From contig CAMFGY010000012.1 in the NCBI GenBank assembly GCA_945952065.1, positions 62,001-126,000 of the forward strand: a stretch of DNA of 64,000 bases, read 5' to 3'. The notes under the pieces are model-generated. The model was given only the letters and a program-made list of their open reading frames with translations. It ran no database searches and was not told the DNA's origin. This DNA comes from an uncultured Burkholderiales bacterium. Lineage in GTDB: Bacteria > Pseudomonadota > Gammaproteobacteria > Burkholderiales > Burkholderiaceae_C. The position numbers were made by a program, and so were the translations under genes. Positions 38,452 through 47,934 of the stretch are shown here, one piece after another (within the stretch, counting starts at the first letter, position 1; every line of letters begins with the position of its first letter).

Positions 38452-38885
38452 AACGTTAGGTGGACGGTTTGCCGTGACGCAGCGACACACGGCCGTCACA
38501 CCGATGCCGAGAATGAAGGGGCATGAACGAAGGACGGCTTGCTGTCGCGGCATCCTCCGCCAGCGGGGCCAGCGCTCGACTCCGGCCTGTGACCACTTTC
38601 GCCGCGCCATGAGTTCGCCACCTGATCAGGCTTGGCCGTCTTTGTGGATGATCCATGGGGGCCGTGATGGGCTGATGGCCCAAGACAAGGGGCTGGCTGC
38701 CGTGCAAGCCTGGGCTTTGGGGCTGAACGCTGTCCCCAAGTTTTTGCCGAACCGACAAAAAACGCACAGCTGCGCCGCTGATCGAAAACCCCAGCCCGGG
38801 GCGGGGGGCTTTCGCCGTTAGCATGCGCCCTTCGATTTTGGGCCCCTGCTTGAGAAGGGGTCCTGAAGCAAAGGGAGGAAACGTC
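38452..38885. other. Intergenic region without a supported gene
   Basis: About 430 bases. A minus frame over most of it (to 38887) and the overlapping plus frames have no domain, signal peptide or ribosome site, and their composition looks like antisense of high-GC DNA. Near the right end there is a weak hairpin with AGCCC and GGGCT arms, then the AAAGGGAGGAAA ribosome site of the next gene. Confidence 0.45.
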
Positions 38886-39869
38886 ATGTCTTTGAAACCT
38901 TGGTCTATCGCCCGTACCGGGCTAGTGTTGTCTTGCGCGGCGGTGTTGTCGGCCTGTGCGCCCAGCAGCTATCTGATCAAAAAGCCCACGCCTTTGGCAT
39001 TGGCCGGGGCAACGCAGAGTGCACCCGATGCCAAGCTGACAGTGATCGATCAGCGCAAGGGCGCCGAACGGGACTTCAGCACCGGCATCTTGATGTCGGG
39101 TCTGCGCACCGATGCCGGGCCGGTGCAGCCCGTCGGCTTTTTGGCCGAGCATTTGCAGGCGGAATTGAAGGCGCGCGGTTTGGCCACCGAAGTGACGGCC
39201 ACGGGCAATGCCCAGCCGGCGCTTTATTTGCAGACCTTCCGGGTGGTGAATCACCGCAGCAATGGCTTTGCGCCCTTCATCACTTTCACCTTTTTGTCGG
39301 CCGACCTGGACACGCCCTCGGGCAAGAAGCGTCTGACGGCCTTCGTCAAGCGCGGCAAGGTGCCGGTGTGGTCGTTTGATGAGGTGATTGAGCCGACCTT
39401 CAACCAGCCCATCAGCCTGGCGATCAAGGAACTGGCGGCCAAGCTGTCGGCGCAGGCCTATGGCTGGCGCGCCAGCGACGCGCAGGTGGACGCGCTGCTG
39501 GCCAAGCTCAAGAGCCCCAACCTGTCGGGCGATGCCTATCTGGATGTCTATGCCCTGGGCTTCAGCAACCACCCGCGTGCGGTGGAACGTATGGTGCAGC
39601 TGAGCAGCCATGCGGATGAATATGTGCGCATGGCCGCCATTTCGTCGCTGGGGATTTTGGGCGCCAGCAGCCAGTTCGCAACCTTGAAGTCGATCTATGA
39701 AAAGCGCGACGTCAGCTGGACCGACCGTGCCATGGCCATCAAGGCCCTGGGCGACTTGGGCACGCCGGAGTCGCAGGCCTTTTTGGCGCAGGAGTTGACG
39801 CGTTGGGAGAGCGCCAAGACGGATAAAGAGTCCTTGTGGACCGCGCAAGTGATTCGTTTGTTCCTCTGA
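38886..39869 (+). CDS. Putative lipoprotein with C-terminal HEAT-like repeats
   Basis: About 327 residues from MSLKPWSIARTGLVLSCAAV, with GGAGGAAA upstream. The lipobox LSAC anchors it to the membrane. Residues 40-190 are an alpha/beta region (LTVIDQRKGAERDFSTGILM, then QAELKARGLATEVTATGNAQ) that resembles lipoproteins of the YajG type. Residues 200-327 contain helical repeats (NHPRAVERMVQLSSHADEYV, then RAMAIKALGDLGTPESQAFL) like HEAT repeats. Function unknown; perhaps an envelope assembly or scaffolding role. Confidence 0.65.
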   Translation: MSLKPWSIARTGLVLSCAAVLSACAPSSYLIKKPTPLALAGATQSAPDAKLTVIDQRKGAERDFSTGILMSGLRTDAGPVQPVGFLAEHLQAELKARGLATEVTATGNAQPALYLQTFRVVNHRSNGFAPFITFTFLSADLDTPSGKKRLTAFVKRGKVPVWSFDEVIEPTFNQPISLAIKELAAKLSAQAYGWRASDAQVDALLAKLKSPNLSGDAYLDVYALGFSNHPRAVERMVQLSSHADEYVRMAAISSLGILGASSQFATLKSIYEKRDVSWTDRAMAIKALGDLGTPESQAFLAQELTRWESAKTDKESLWTAQVIRLFL

Positions 39870-39908
39870 GACTTGCCGGCTTGTTGCAGCGCTGCGCCGT
39901 GGGCCCGT

Positions 39909-40334
39909 TTACACCGGGGCCGAGGCGCTGGGCTGCACTTGTGGCAACTCATCCAGCAGCTTGAGAAGCCTTTGCCCACAGCGTTGGGTGCTTTTGGACA
40001 CCGACAGGTGCTGGGCGATGCGCGGGTGTAGCAAGGTGGCGTGCAGACTTTGGAGGGCTGGCCAGGCGTGCAACGCTCGGTCTGCCGTCAAAGCCTGTTG
40101 CAACTGACGCCGCAAAACGGCGCTCAGCCCTTCGTCGCCAAACAGCGAGGCACTGAGCAAGTCAAACGCAAGCTGCTGAAAAGCCTCAGCATCTGCGCAG
40201 CGGCTTGACGCTTGCGGCTTGCGACTGGGCCTCTCGCGCGGCTGGCCCTCAAAGCGGTGGCGCTGGCCCTCGGGTGTCGAGGCGGCGTGCTGGTGGCAGG
40301 GGAGTTCTCGGGGTGTTGGCGGGCGGGTTGGCAT
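39909..40334 (-). CDS. Small hypothetical protein, low support
   Basis: About 141 residues from MPTRPPTPRELPCHQHAAST. The first half is proline/arginine-rich and looks disordered. The second half is helical (EAFQQLAFDLLSASLFGDEG, then RCGQRLLKLLDELPQV) and could be a small regulatory or adaptor domain. No family is recognised, and there is no clear ribosome site. A longer frame reaches 40418. The kinase gene diverges from it. Confidence 0.35.
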   Translation of the reverse strand: MPTRPPTPRELPCHQHAASTPEGQRHRFEGQPRERPSRKPQASSRCADAEAFQQLAFDLLSASLFGDEGLSAVLRRQLQQALTADRALHAWPALQSLHATLLHPRIAQHLSVSKSTQRCGQRLLKLLDELPQVQPSASAPV

Positions 40335-40666
40335 GGGGTCTTGCGCTTTGGCGTCGTTGTGTGTGTGCCGCCATCGTGTCGAGTGCCGCCCAAGCGCCGA
40401 ATCAATGCGACAAAACATCAGTTTTATTCAATGAACTGGTGAATTTTTTCAACGAAACTGGCCGACCAAGCCTGCCGCACCGCGGCGCATGCCCTGCGCG
40501 CGGTCGGGTGTGACCCCGAATCCGGGGGCACGAATCTGGCGTTGCGCCGCCGTGCTCGGCGCTCACAGGTGTAGGCTGTTGAACCCGGGGATGGCCGGCT
40601 CTTGCACAATCGGGCAGGGCTGCGTCTTCCCAAGCCCGCTGTGCTTGTCTCGCGAGAGGAGTTGGA
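40335..40666. other. Divergent upstream region of the hybrid kinase gene
   Basis: About 330 bases, less GC-rich near 40400-40450 (ATCAGTTTTATTCAATGAAC), which suits a promoter. GAGAGGAGTTGGA before 40667 gives the kinase ribosome site. No gene supported. Confidence 0.45.
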
Positions 40667-43279
40667 ATGCCGGTCAGGTTGTGGCGGAACACCCCGCTGC
40701 TTTTCAGTTTGGCGCTTCTTTGCTTTGGGCTGTTGATGCCGTGCGGGGCCCGTGCCAATCCGTCCATGACCGATGCCGCTTGGCGCCAGCGCGTGCTGCT
40801 TGAAAACCTGGAGGACGCTTACCGGCTGCCCCGGCCTGCAGCGGTCGCCGCCCTGCAGGCCTTGCAAGCCAGCGGGACGCAAGCCCTGTCGGGGCGGGCG
40901 CGGGTGCAGCAGATCGTGCGTTTCCTGATGCTCAATATCGATCTCGATGAGCGACGCGATTGCGGCTTTTTGCTCGACGCTTTGGCGCAGTCGCAGGGCG
41001 CTGACCGGGAGTCCCGAAGTGACTGGTTGGATTTGCTCACGATCAAATGGGTCAACCCAAGGCTTGCCGACTGTGGGCCGAGTGCTTCGCCCGAGACGGT
41101 GTTGGCGCTCGCCCAATCCTTGGGCGACCCCGCCCGACTCGCCGCCGTCAAATACGCGCAGGCCTACACCCAATTGGATCAGGGCCGCTTCAGCGACGGT
41201 ACGCGCCTGCTTCATGAAGCCCTCAATGACGCCGGGACCGAGTTTCAGAAGGCCGTCATCGAATGGACATTGGCGCAAATTGCGATGGCGGAAAGCCCCT
41301 CAGCCGACAGCCATGAAAAAGCCTTGGCGCTTTTTTCCAAGGCCGCTGCGCGAGTGGATTTGGCGAAGTACCCGCGCTTTGAGCTGGCGCTGCGGGGCAA
41401 TCTCGGCATGCTCCATGGGGTGATGGGCCAGCGGGCCGAAGAGCTCAGCGAATTCATGCGGGTGGCCGAGCGCTTGGACGGGTCTTTGCTCAACGCGGTT
41501 GACAATTTGCGCATCCTGAACGGCTTGGTCGCGGCGCTGTGTGATGCGGGTCGTCCGCAAGAGGCGCTCAAGTACCTGGCGCGGCTGAAACCGTTGGACC
41601 CCGAGGATCATGCGGGTCGGCGCAATTTGGCCCGTGCCTATTTGAAGGTCTATGCCCTGATTCATACCGAAGAGGCCCTGGAGTCGGGGCGGGCATGGGT
41701 TCAGCGCGGGCGTGAGGCCATGGCCCGGGATTCAACCGCCAGTCCACACAATCAAAAGTATCACTACCTCACCGAGGTCAAGTTTTTCGAGGCCCACCGC
41801 GTGTTTCGAGAGGCTTTTGAGTCCTTGCAACTGGCCAACGCCGCCGGGGCGATTCAAGAGCAGCGTTCCAGCGAAAAGCTGCGCCTGCAGTTGCAAGAGC
41901 AACTCCATGTGGCGGCCAAAGACAAAGAAAACGCCCGGCTTCAAGCCGATGTGGAGATGCAGGCCGTTCGCCAGCGATCCTGGATCATCGCCTTTGGGGT
42001 GGCCATGCTGAGTGTGCTGGTGGCTTGCTTGGCCCTGGTGTTGGCCATGCGGCGCGGCAAACGTTTGGCCCAGTTGAGTGAGGAGCTCGCTCGGCGCAAT
42101 GCGGAGCTGCAGGCCAACAGCAACAAGCTCACCCGCTTGTTGACGGCGGCCTGCCACGACCTGCGCCAGCCCGCTCACGCTTTGAATATGTATGCGGCCC
42201 TGGGCGCCGAGGTGCGAGCTGACCCGGTGCGCTTTGAGTCTTGGCTGGGGCGGGTGCAGCGCTGCGGCCAAATCCTCAGTGAGATGCTCAGCGAGTTGAT
42301 GGATCTGGGGCAGCTCAGTGGCGGGGTCTACAAGCCGCGGCTCAGCGACATCCCTTTGCAAGAGCTGTTCAATGATCTGGCGCTTCACTTCGGCCCCTTG
42401 GCCCAGAAGAAGGGCTTGCGGCTTGAGGTTGAGCCGCATGCGGCAGTGGTGGTGTCAGACCGCCATCTCTTGCGGCGCATCCTGTTCAATTTGGTCTCCA
42501 ATGCGGTCAAGTACACCGAGCGCGGTCAGGTGAGCGTGCAAGCCTCGCTGCAAGAGGGGCAGCTTTGGGTTCGTGTGGCGGATACCGGGCCGGGCATTCC
42601 TGCTGAGTCGCAAAGCGAGGTGTTTCGCGACTATGTGCGCTTGAATCCTGGGCATGCTGCTGAAGGCATTGGGATTGGCTTGGCGGTGGTGCGGCGCAGC
42701 GCCGATTTGTTGGGCCATGCGCTGCGATTGGAGTCTCAGTCGGGCAAGGGCACTTGTGTTGCGCTGCAGTTGCAACTCAGCACCCAGCCTCAAACAAGCC
42801 TGCTCGCCGCTGCAGAAATAGAGGCTGCCAAGGCTTCGCCGGAGGGCGCGCTGGTGGCCTTGCTGGAAGACGATGCCGAGGTGCGTGAGGCGACGCAAAA
42901 CCTGCTGCAGCGTTGGGGCTACCGGGTCGTGGCGGCCGCCAATGGCGATGAGCTCCTGCAAATGTTGCAGGCCCAGGCCTTGCGGCCCGAGTTGTTGGTG
43001 ACCGATTACCACCTCAAGGGCCGCGATGGCTTGAGTGAATTGAAGCGCCTGAGAGCGTCGATGGAGGAGCCGGCTTTGCCCGCCTTGTTGGTGACGGGCG
43101 ACTTGGAGGCCAGCATTGTGGCGAGTGCCGAGCAGCACGCAGCCTATGTGGTGAGCAAGCCCATCCACCCCTCGCGTATGGCCGCCGTGGTGCGCGATCT
43201 GATTCGCACCTGGCGGCAAAGGCCCGCACGCCAAACGCCGCTGGCGTCAAGGGCTCTTGAATCGGGAGTGCATTCCTGA
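40667..43279 (+). CDS. Hybrid sensor histidine kinase / response regulator with periplasmic helical-repeat region
   Basis: 870 residues. An N-terminal signal or signal-anchor (LLFSLALLCFGLLMPCGARA) is followed by about 400 residues of helical, TPR-like sequence (YAQAYTQLDQGRFSDGTRLL, then LVAALCDAGRPQEALKYLAR). One membrane segment lies near 436-460 (IIAFGVAMLSVLVACLALVL). The kinase core has its H-box at H497 (CHDLRQPAHALNMY), N-box FNLVSNAVKYTERG, and G-boxes VADTGPGIP and GIGIGLAVVRR. A C-terminal receiver has D780 in LLVTDYHLKG and lysine in VVSKPIHP. It likely senses a periplasmic signal. No separate DNA-binding partner is adjacent. Confidence 0.92.
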   Translation: MPVRLWRNTPLLFSLALLCFGLLMPCGARANPSMTDAAWRQRVLLENLEDAYRLPRPAAVAALQALQASGTQALSGRARVQQIVRFLMLNIDLDERRDCGFLLDALAQSQGADRESRSDWLDLLTIKWVNPRLADCGPSASPETVLALAQSLGDPARLAAVKYAQAYTQLDQGRFSDGTRLLHEALNDAGTEFQKAVIEWTLAQIAMAESPSADSHEKALALFSKAAARVDLAKYPRFELALRGNLGMLHGVMGQRAEELSEFMRVAERLDGSLLNAVDNLRILNGLVAALCDAGRPQEALKYLARLKPLDPEDHAGRRNLARAYLKVYALIHTEEALESGRAWVQRGREAMARDSTASPHNQKYHYLTEVKFFEAHRVFREAFESLQLANAAGAIQEQRSSEKLRLQLQEQLHVAAKDKENARLQADVEMQAVRQRSWIIAFGVAMLSVLVACLALVLAMRRGKRLAQLSEELARRNAELQANSNKLTRLLTAACHDLRQPAHALNMYAALGAEVRADPVRFESWLGRVQRCGQILSEMLSELMDLGQLSGGVYKPRLSDIPLQELFNDLALHFGPLAQKKGLRLEVEPHAAVVVSDRHLLRRILFNLVSNAVKYTERGQVSVQASLQEGQLWVRVADTGPGIPAESQSEVFRDYVRLNPGHAAEGIGIGLAVVRRSADLLGHALRLESQSGKGTCVALQLQLSTQPQTSLLAAAEIEAAKASPEGALVALLEDDAEVREATQNLLQRWGYRVVAAANGDELLQMLQAQALRPELLVTDYHLKGRDGLSELKRLRASMEEPALPALLVTGDLEASIVASAEQHAAYVVSKPIHPSRMAAVVRDLIRTWRQRPARQTPLASRALESGVHS

Positions 43280-43363
43280 GTCGCCGCCATTGCACCTGTG
43301 CTGGGCAAACGGTGGGATCAGCGGCTCGCCAAGAGTGGTGGTGCTTGAAAGGCGTGGAGCGTC

Positions 43364-46300
43364 TCATCTGAAGTCCCGGCTCTTCTCCAGCCCCAGTCGA
43401 CCGAGCAGCGGGGTCAGGTCATCAAAGCTGCGGGCGATCAGGTGGCGCACGCCGTTCTCAAACTGCCAGATGCCGTGCACGGCCAGGAGCTTGGCGGCCA
43501 GCACGGTGCGGCGGTGCTCGGCGTAGACATCGGGCCAGACGATCACCTGCACGCTGCCGCTTTCGTCTTCCAGGCTGATGAAGAGCACACCTTTGGCGGT
43601 TTGCGGCCGCTGCCGCACGGTGACGATGCCGCAGACATGGGCGCGCTTGCCATTCGGCCAGTCTTGCATTTGCTCGGCACTCTTGAGCCCCAGGCGCGCC
43701 AGCCGTGGGCGCAGCAGCTGCAGCGGGTGGCTGCGCAGGGTCAGGCCCAGCGAGGCGTAATCCCAGACCACTTCTTCGCCCTCGGGTGCGGCGGGCAGAT
43801 CCAGATCGGCCTCGGCGCTGAAGGCGCTTTGCAAGAGCTTGGGCTGGGTGCGCAGGGCCGAGGCCTGCCAGACCTGCTGGCGCCGCTGGCCGGCCAAGGA
43901 CATCAAGGCGTCGGCGGCGGCCAGCTGCTGCAGGTCTTGTTGATCGAGCCCCGCGCGCAGGGCCAGGTCTTGCGTGTCACGAAAAGGTGGACCCTGGCGC
44001 CGGGCGGCCTCGATGCGCATGGCGGCCGCGGTGCTCAGGCCCGCGATCAGGTGCAGGCCCAGGCGCACGGCGGGCTGCGTGCCGCTGTTCTCGCCGAGGG
44101 CGCGCGGCTCCAGCTGGCTGAAGCGCTCGCTCTCATTCACATCGACCGGGCGTACCTCGATGCGGTGCCGGCGCGCGTCTTGCACCAGCTGGCTGGGGGT
44201 GTAAAAGCCCAGCGGTTGCGAGTTCAGCAGGGCACATAAAAAGGCCGCCGGCTCATGCCGCTTGATCCAGCAGCTGACGTAGGTGAGCAGGGCAAAACTG
44301 GCCGCATGCGACTCCGGAAATCCGTAGGACGCAAAGCCCTTGATCTGGCGAAAAATGGCCTCGGCAAATTCGTCTTGGTAACCGTTGCGGCGCATGCCCG
44401 TGAGGATTTTTTCGTGGAAGCGGGCCAGATCGCCGGGGCGCTTCCAGGCCGCCATGGCGCGGCGCAGCTGGTCGGCCTCGCCGGCGGAAAAGCCCGCCGC
44501 AATCATGGCCACTTGCATCACCTGCTCTTGAAAAATCGGGATGCCGCAGGTGCGCTCCAGGGCGGCGCGCAATTCGTTTTTGGGGTATCTGATCTGCTCG
44601 GGCGGCAGGGCGCGGTTTTTCAAATAGGGGTGGACCATGCCGCCGGCAATCGGGCCCGGCCGCACCAGCGCCACCTCGATCACCAAGTCGTAAAAGCAGC
44701 GCGGCTGCAAGCGCGGCAGCATGGACATCTGCGCGCGCGATTCGATCTGGAACACGCCCACCGTGTCGGCCTGGCAGATCATGTCGTAGGTGGGCTGGTC
44801 GCCCTCGGGCACATCGGCCATGCCAAAGGGGCGGCCGCGCAATGTGCTGATCAAGTCAAAGCTGCGCCGCAGCGCGCTGAGCATGCCCAGGGCCAGCACA
44901 TCGACCTTCATCAGACCGAGCGCGTCGATATCGTCTTTGTCCCACTGAATGACGGTGCGGTCGGCCATGGCGGCGTTTTCGATCGGCACCAGGTGCGAGA
45001 GCGGCCCCTCGGTGAGCACAAAGCCGCCCGGGTGCTGGCTCAGGTGGCGCGGCATGCCCATCAGCTGGCGGGCCAGGCGCACCAACTGGCGGATCTTGAT
45101 ATTGCCGGCGTCCAGGCCGAGCTCGTCGAGCAAGTGTTGCAGGCGCTCGTCGGGCAGCACTTCTTCGCTCCAGCCGCTGTGATCTTTGGCCAGCTTTTCC
45201 ACCCAGGCCTCGTCCATGCCCAGCGCCCGGCCGACGTCGCGGATCGCGCTGCGCGGGCGGTAGCTGATGACCACGGCGGTCAGCGCGGCGCGCTCGCGGC
45301 CGTATTTGCGGTAGAGGTACTGAATCACTTCTTCGCGCCGCTCGTGCTCAAAGTCCACATCGATATCGGGTGGCTCATTGCGCTCGCGGCTGATGAAGCG
45401 CTCGAACAGCAGGGCGCTGCGCGCCGGGTCGACCTCGGTGATGAAGAGGCAAAAACACACAATGCTGTTGGCCGCCGAGCCGCGTCCCTGGCAGAGGATT
45501 TTTTCGCTGCGCGCAAAGGCCACGATATCGGCTACGGTCAGAAAGTAATGCTCATAACCGAGCTCATGGATCAAGCTCAGCTCATGCTCGATTTGTGCGC
45601 GCAGTTTGTCGGTTAGACCGCCGGGCCAGCGCTTGGCTGCGCCGGCCTCGGTCAGCTCGCGCAGGTGGCGCGCCGGGGTGCCGCCGGGCGGAATCACTTC
45701 GCTGGGGTATTGGTAGCGGATCTCGTCGAGCGAGAACTGGCAGCGCGCCGCCACCGCCAGCGTCTGCGCCAGCAGATCGGGCGGATAGAGCTGGGCCAGG
45801 CGCAAGCGGCTGCGCAGATGCTGCTCGGCATTGGCTTGCAGATCGAGGCCGCACTCGGCAATCGGGCGGTTCAGCCGGGTGGCCGTCATCACGTCTTGCA
45901 GCGGTTTGCGCGAGCGGCGGTGCATCTGCACATCGCCGCAGGCCAGCAGCGGCAAGGCGGTTTGCTCAGACAACTGGCGCATGCGCAGCAGCCACATCGC
46001 GTCGCTCAACTCGCGCAGCAGGGTCACGCCGATCCAGCTGCGCCCGGGGGCGTGGCGCAGCAGCCAGCGCGCCGGCGCCAGCAGCGCGGCGTCGTCTTCG
46101 CTCTGCGCCGCATGCCGAGGCGGCAGCAGCACCAGCAAGCATTCGCTCAAGGCTTCCGGGCGCAGTGCCGAGAAGCGCAAGCAGTAGCTGCCTTTGTCAG
46201 CGGCGCGGCGCAGATCGGTGATGAACTGGCAGAGCTGCTGGTAGCCGCGCAAATTTGGCGTTAGTGCCAGCAGCTTGAAGAGCGGCGCATCGGCTTCGTC

Positions 46301-46564
46301 GCGCACGCAGAACTCGGCCCCGATGATGAGCTTCAAGCCGCAGGCCTTGGCCGCCACATGGGCGCGCACCACGCCGGCCAGCGAGCATTCATCGGTCAGG
46401 GCCAGGGCGCTGTAGCCCAGCTCATGGGCGCGCTCGACCAGCTCGGCCGGCGTCGACGCGCCGCGCAAAAAAGAGTAGTTGCTCAGGCAGTGCAGCTCGG
46501 CATAGGCCGCGCTCAAGCCCAGCTTCATGCCCAAGTTCATGCCCAATGTGGCGGGCGGGCTCAT
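43364..46564 (-). CDS. dnaE2: Error-prone DNA polymerase III alpha homologue
   Basis: 1066 residues, the usual DnaE2 length. The N-terminal PHP domain (ELHCLSNYSFLRGASTPAEL) and the polymerase core are complete: GRGSAANSIVCFCLFITEVD, PPDIDVDFEHERREEVIQYL and YDLVIEVALVRPGPIAGGMV. The C-terminal OB-fold region (KRAHVCGIVTVRQRPQTAKG) is also typical. DnaE2 acts with ImuA and ImuB in damage-induced mutagenic translesion synthesis. Its start overlaps the imuB stop by four bases, so the three genes form one coupled operon behind a LexA box. Confidence 0.96.
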   Translation of the reverse strand: MSPPATLGMNLGMKLGLSAAYAELHCLSNYSFLRGASTPAELVERAHELGYSALALTDECSLAGVVRAHVAAKACGLKLIIGAEFCVRDEADAPLFKLLALTPNLRGYQQLCQFITDLRRAADKGSYCLRFSALRPEALSECLLVLLPPRHAAQSEDDAALLAPARWLLRHAPGRSWIGVTLLRELSDAMWLLRMRQLSEQTALPLLACGDVQMHRRSRKPLQDVMTATRLNRPIAECGLDLQANAEQHLRSRLRLAQLYPPDLLAQTLAVAARCQFSLDEIRYQYPSEVIPPGGTPARHLRELTEAGAAKRWPGGLTDKLRAQIEHELSLIHELGYEHYFLTVADIVAFARSEKILCQGRGSAANSIVCFCLFITEVDPARSALLFERFISRERNEPPDIDVDFEHERREEVIQYLYRKYGRERAALTAVVISYRPRSAIRDVGRALGMDEAWVEKLAKDHSGWSEEVLPDERLQHLLDELGLDAGNIKIRQLVRLARQLMGMPRHLSQHPGGFVLTEGPLSHLVPIENAAMADRTVIQWDKDDIDALGLMKVDVLALGMLSALRRSFDLISTLRGRPFGMADVPEGDQPTYDMICQADTVGVFQIESRAQMSMLPRLQPRCFYDLVIEVALVRPGPIAGGMVHPYLKNRALPPEQIRYPKNELRAALERTCGIPIFQEQVMQVAMIAAGFSAGEADQLRRAMAAWKRPGDLARFHEKILTGMRRNGYQDEFAEAIFRQIKGFASYGFPESHAASFALLTYVSCWIKRHEPAAFLCALLNSQPLGFYTPSQLVQDARRHRIEVRPVDVNESERFSQLEPRALGENSGTQPAVRLGLHLIAGLSTAAAMRIEAARRQGPPFRDTQDLALRAGLDQQDLQQLAAADALMSLAGQRRQQVWQASALRTQPKLLQSAFSAEADLDLPAAPEGEEVVWDYASLGLTLRSHPLQLLRPRLARLGLKSAEQMQDWPNGKRAHVCGIVTVRQRPQTAKGVLFISLEDESGSVQVIVWPDVYAEHRRTVLAAKLLAVHGIWQFENGVRHLIARSFDDLTPLLGRLGLEKSRDFR

Positions 46565-47934
46565 GCAAACACCCCGTGCAAAAACCAGCCATGTTCGGCC
46601 TCAGAGAGACGCTGCTGAAACACCCACAGCACGATGTGGTCGGCGCTCAGGGCCAGGAAATAGTCGCGCTGCATCTGCGCGGTTTCGGGCTGGCCCGGCT
46701 CCGTCAGGCTTTGCCACCAGCCGCCTTCGATGCGCTGTGGCCCGGCCAGCAGTTGCAGGGCCGTGTGCTGGTAGTGCGGCAGGTCTTGGTGCACCGCCAG
46801 GCGCAGCGGTGGCTCCAGCAGCCAGGTGGGTTGCGGATAGCGGGCCGCGCGCACCTTGGGCATGGCGGCGCTGCCGGCGGTGGCTTGTGACCAGGGCTGC
46901 CAGTGCTGCATGGCTTCGAGCCGGTGGTCTTCTTGCAAGCGCCCGCAGCGCACCCGGTCGGCGCCCAGGCGCACCGACAGCCGCTCCAGCAATTGCGGCA
47001 GCGGCTCATGCGCCTGCTCGGGCGCGGCGGGCAGCAGGCTGGCCGTGGCTTCTTGCAGCGGCAGCACCTCGCCCGCTTGCAGGCGGATCTCGCCGGCCGG
47101 CGCGTCCAGGGTTTGCAAGGCCAGATGCTCCCCCAGCAGGCGCGAGAGATGGCCGAAGTCGCGGGTGACGCAGGCGGTGTGCAAGCTCAGGCTGCCTCCC
47201 CGGCCGACATTGCGGGCGCGCATGGCGTCATGCGCCCAGTGCAGGCTGAGCGCTTGAATGCCGGCATGGCGGGCCGCCAGCCAGGCGCAGAGCTGGCGCA
47301 GCAGATGCTGGGCATAGTGCAGCAGCAGCGGCGCATGTTCGACCCGGTAGGGCAGCTCCAGACGAGCTTTGAACTGCGCCGGCGCTTGCAGCCACACATG
47401 GGCCTCGGCACGCTGGCCATAGGCTTGGTCGAGCGCTTGCAGCACGGCCGGCCCGAAACGCCGCGACAGGCCGGCACGCGGCAGCCGCCGCACATCGCCC
47501 AGCGTGCGGCAGCCCAGCCGGGCCAGCATGGGCGCTTGGGCTTGCAGCGCGCTCAGGCTGTGCAGAGGCAAGTCGTCCAGCAGCGGCGCCAGTGGCTGGC
47601 TCAGGCCATCGCGTTGCCCGGCGCGGGCCAGGGCCAGGGCGGCGAGGCTGTTGGGGGCCCAAGCCATGGCGGCGAGCTGCATGCCGCTGGCTGCGGCCTC
47701 GCGGTGGATGCGTCGGTGCAGGGTGGCCGCACCGCCAAACAGGCGCAGGCAGGCGGCCACCTCCAGCACCACCGCCTCTTCCAGCAGCGCCACCTTGGGC
47801 GTGAACTGCAGTGCCCACCAGGCCAGCGCCTGCTGGACCTGTTCGGGTGCTGCACGCCAGCCCAGGGCTTCATCCGGGGCTGCGGGCGGGCAGAGCAGGG
47901 CGAGCCAATGCACGGCGGGCCTCCGCGGTGGCAC
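46561..47934 (-). CDS. imuB: Y-family-polymerase-like protein ImuB
   Basis: 457 residues. The N-terminus RRPAVHWLALLCPPAAPDEA and the following ALAWWALQFTPKVALLEEAV, CLRLFGGAATLHRRI and MAWAPNSLAALALARA are typical of ImuB, which keeps the Y-polymerase fold but lacks its catalytic acids. ImuB is thought to bridge DnaE2, ImuA and the sliding clamp. The given start overlaps imuA by 65 bases; a GTG at 47913 would shorten the overlap and match the family start (HWLALLCP). Confidence 0.93.
   Translation of the reverse strand: MPPRRPAVHWLALLCPPAAPDEALGWRAAPEQVQQALAWWALQFTPKVALLEEAVVLEVAACLRLFGGAATLHRRIHREAAASGMQLAAMAWAPNSLAALALARAGQRDGLSQPLAPLLDDLPLHSLSALQAQAPMLARLGCRTLGDVRRLPRAGLSRRFGPAVLQALDQAYGQRAEAHVWLQAPAQFKARLELPYRVEHAPLLLHYAQHLLRQLCAWLAARHAGIQALSLHWAHDAMRARNVGRGGSLSLHTACVTRDFGHLSRLLGEHLALQTLDAPAGEIRLQAGEVLPLQEATASLLPAAPEQAHEPLPQLLERLSVRLGADRVRCGRLQEDHRLEAMQHWQPWSQATAGSAAMPKVRAARYPQPTWLLEPPLRLAVHQDLPHYQHTALQLLAGPQRIEGGWWQSLTEPGQPETAQMQRDYFLALSADHIVLWVFQQRLSEAEHGWFLHGVFA

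Noticed and set aside
38456-38887. A 143-residue minus-strand frame between the GlxA-like regulator and the lipoprotein gene
   Set aside because: No ribosome site, domain or signal. Proline/arginine-rich and overlapping the next gene's ribosome site.
44255-45616. A 453-residue plus-strand frame inside dnaE2
   Set aside because: Antisense of the DnaE2 polymerase core; no family features of its own.
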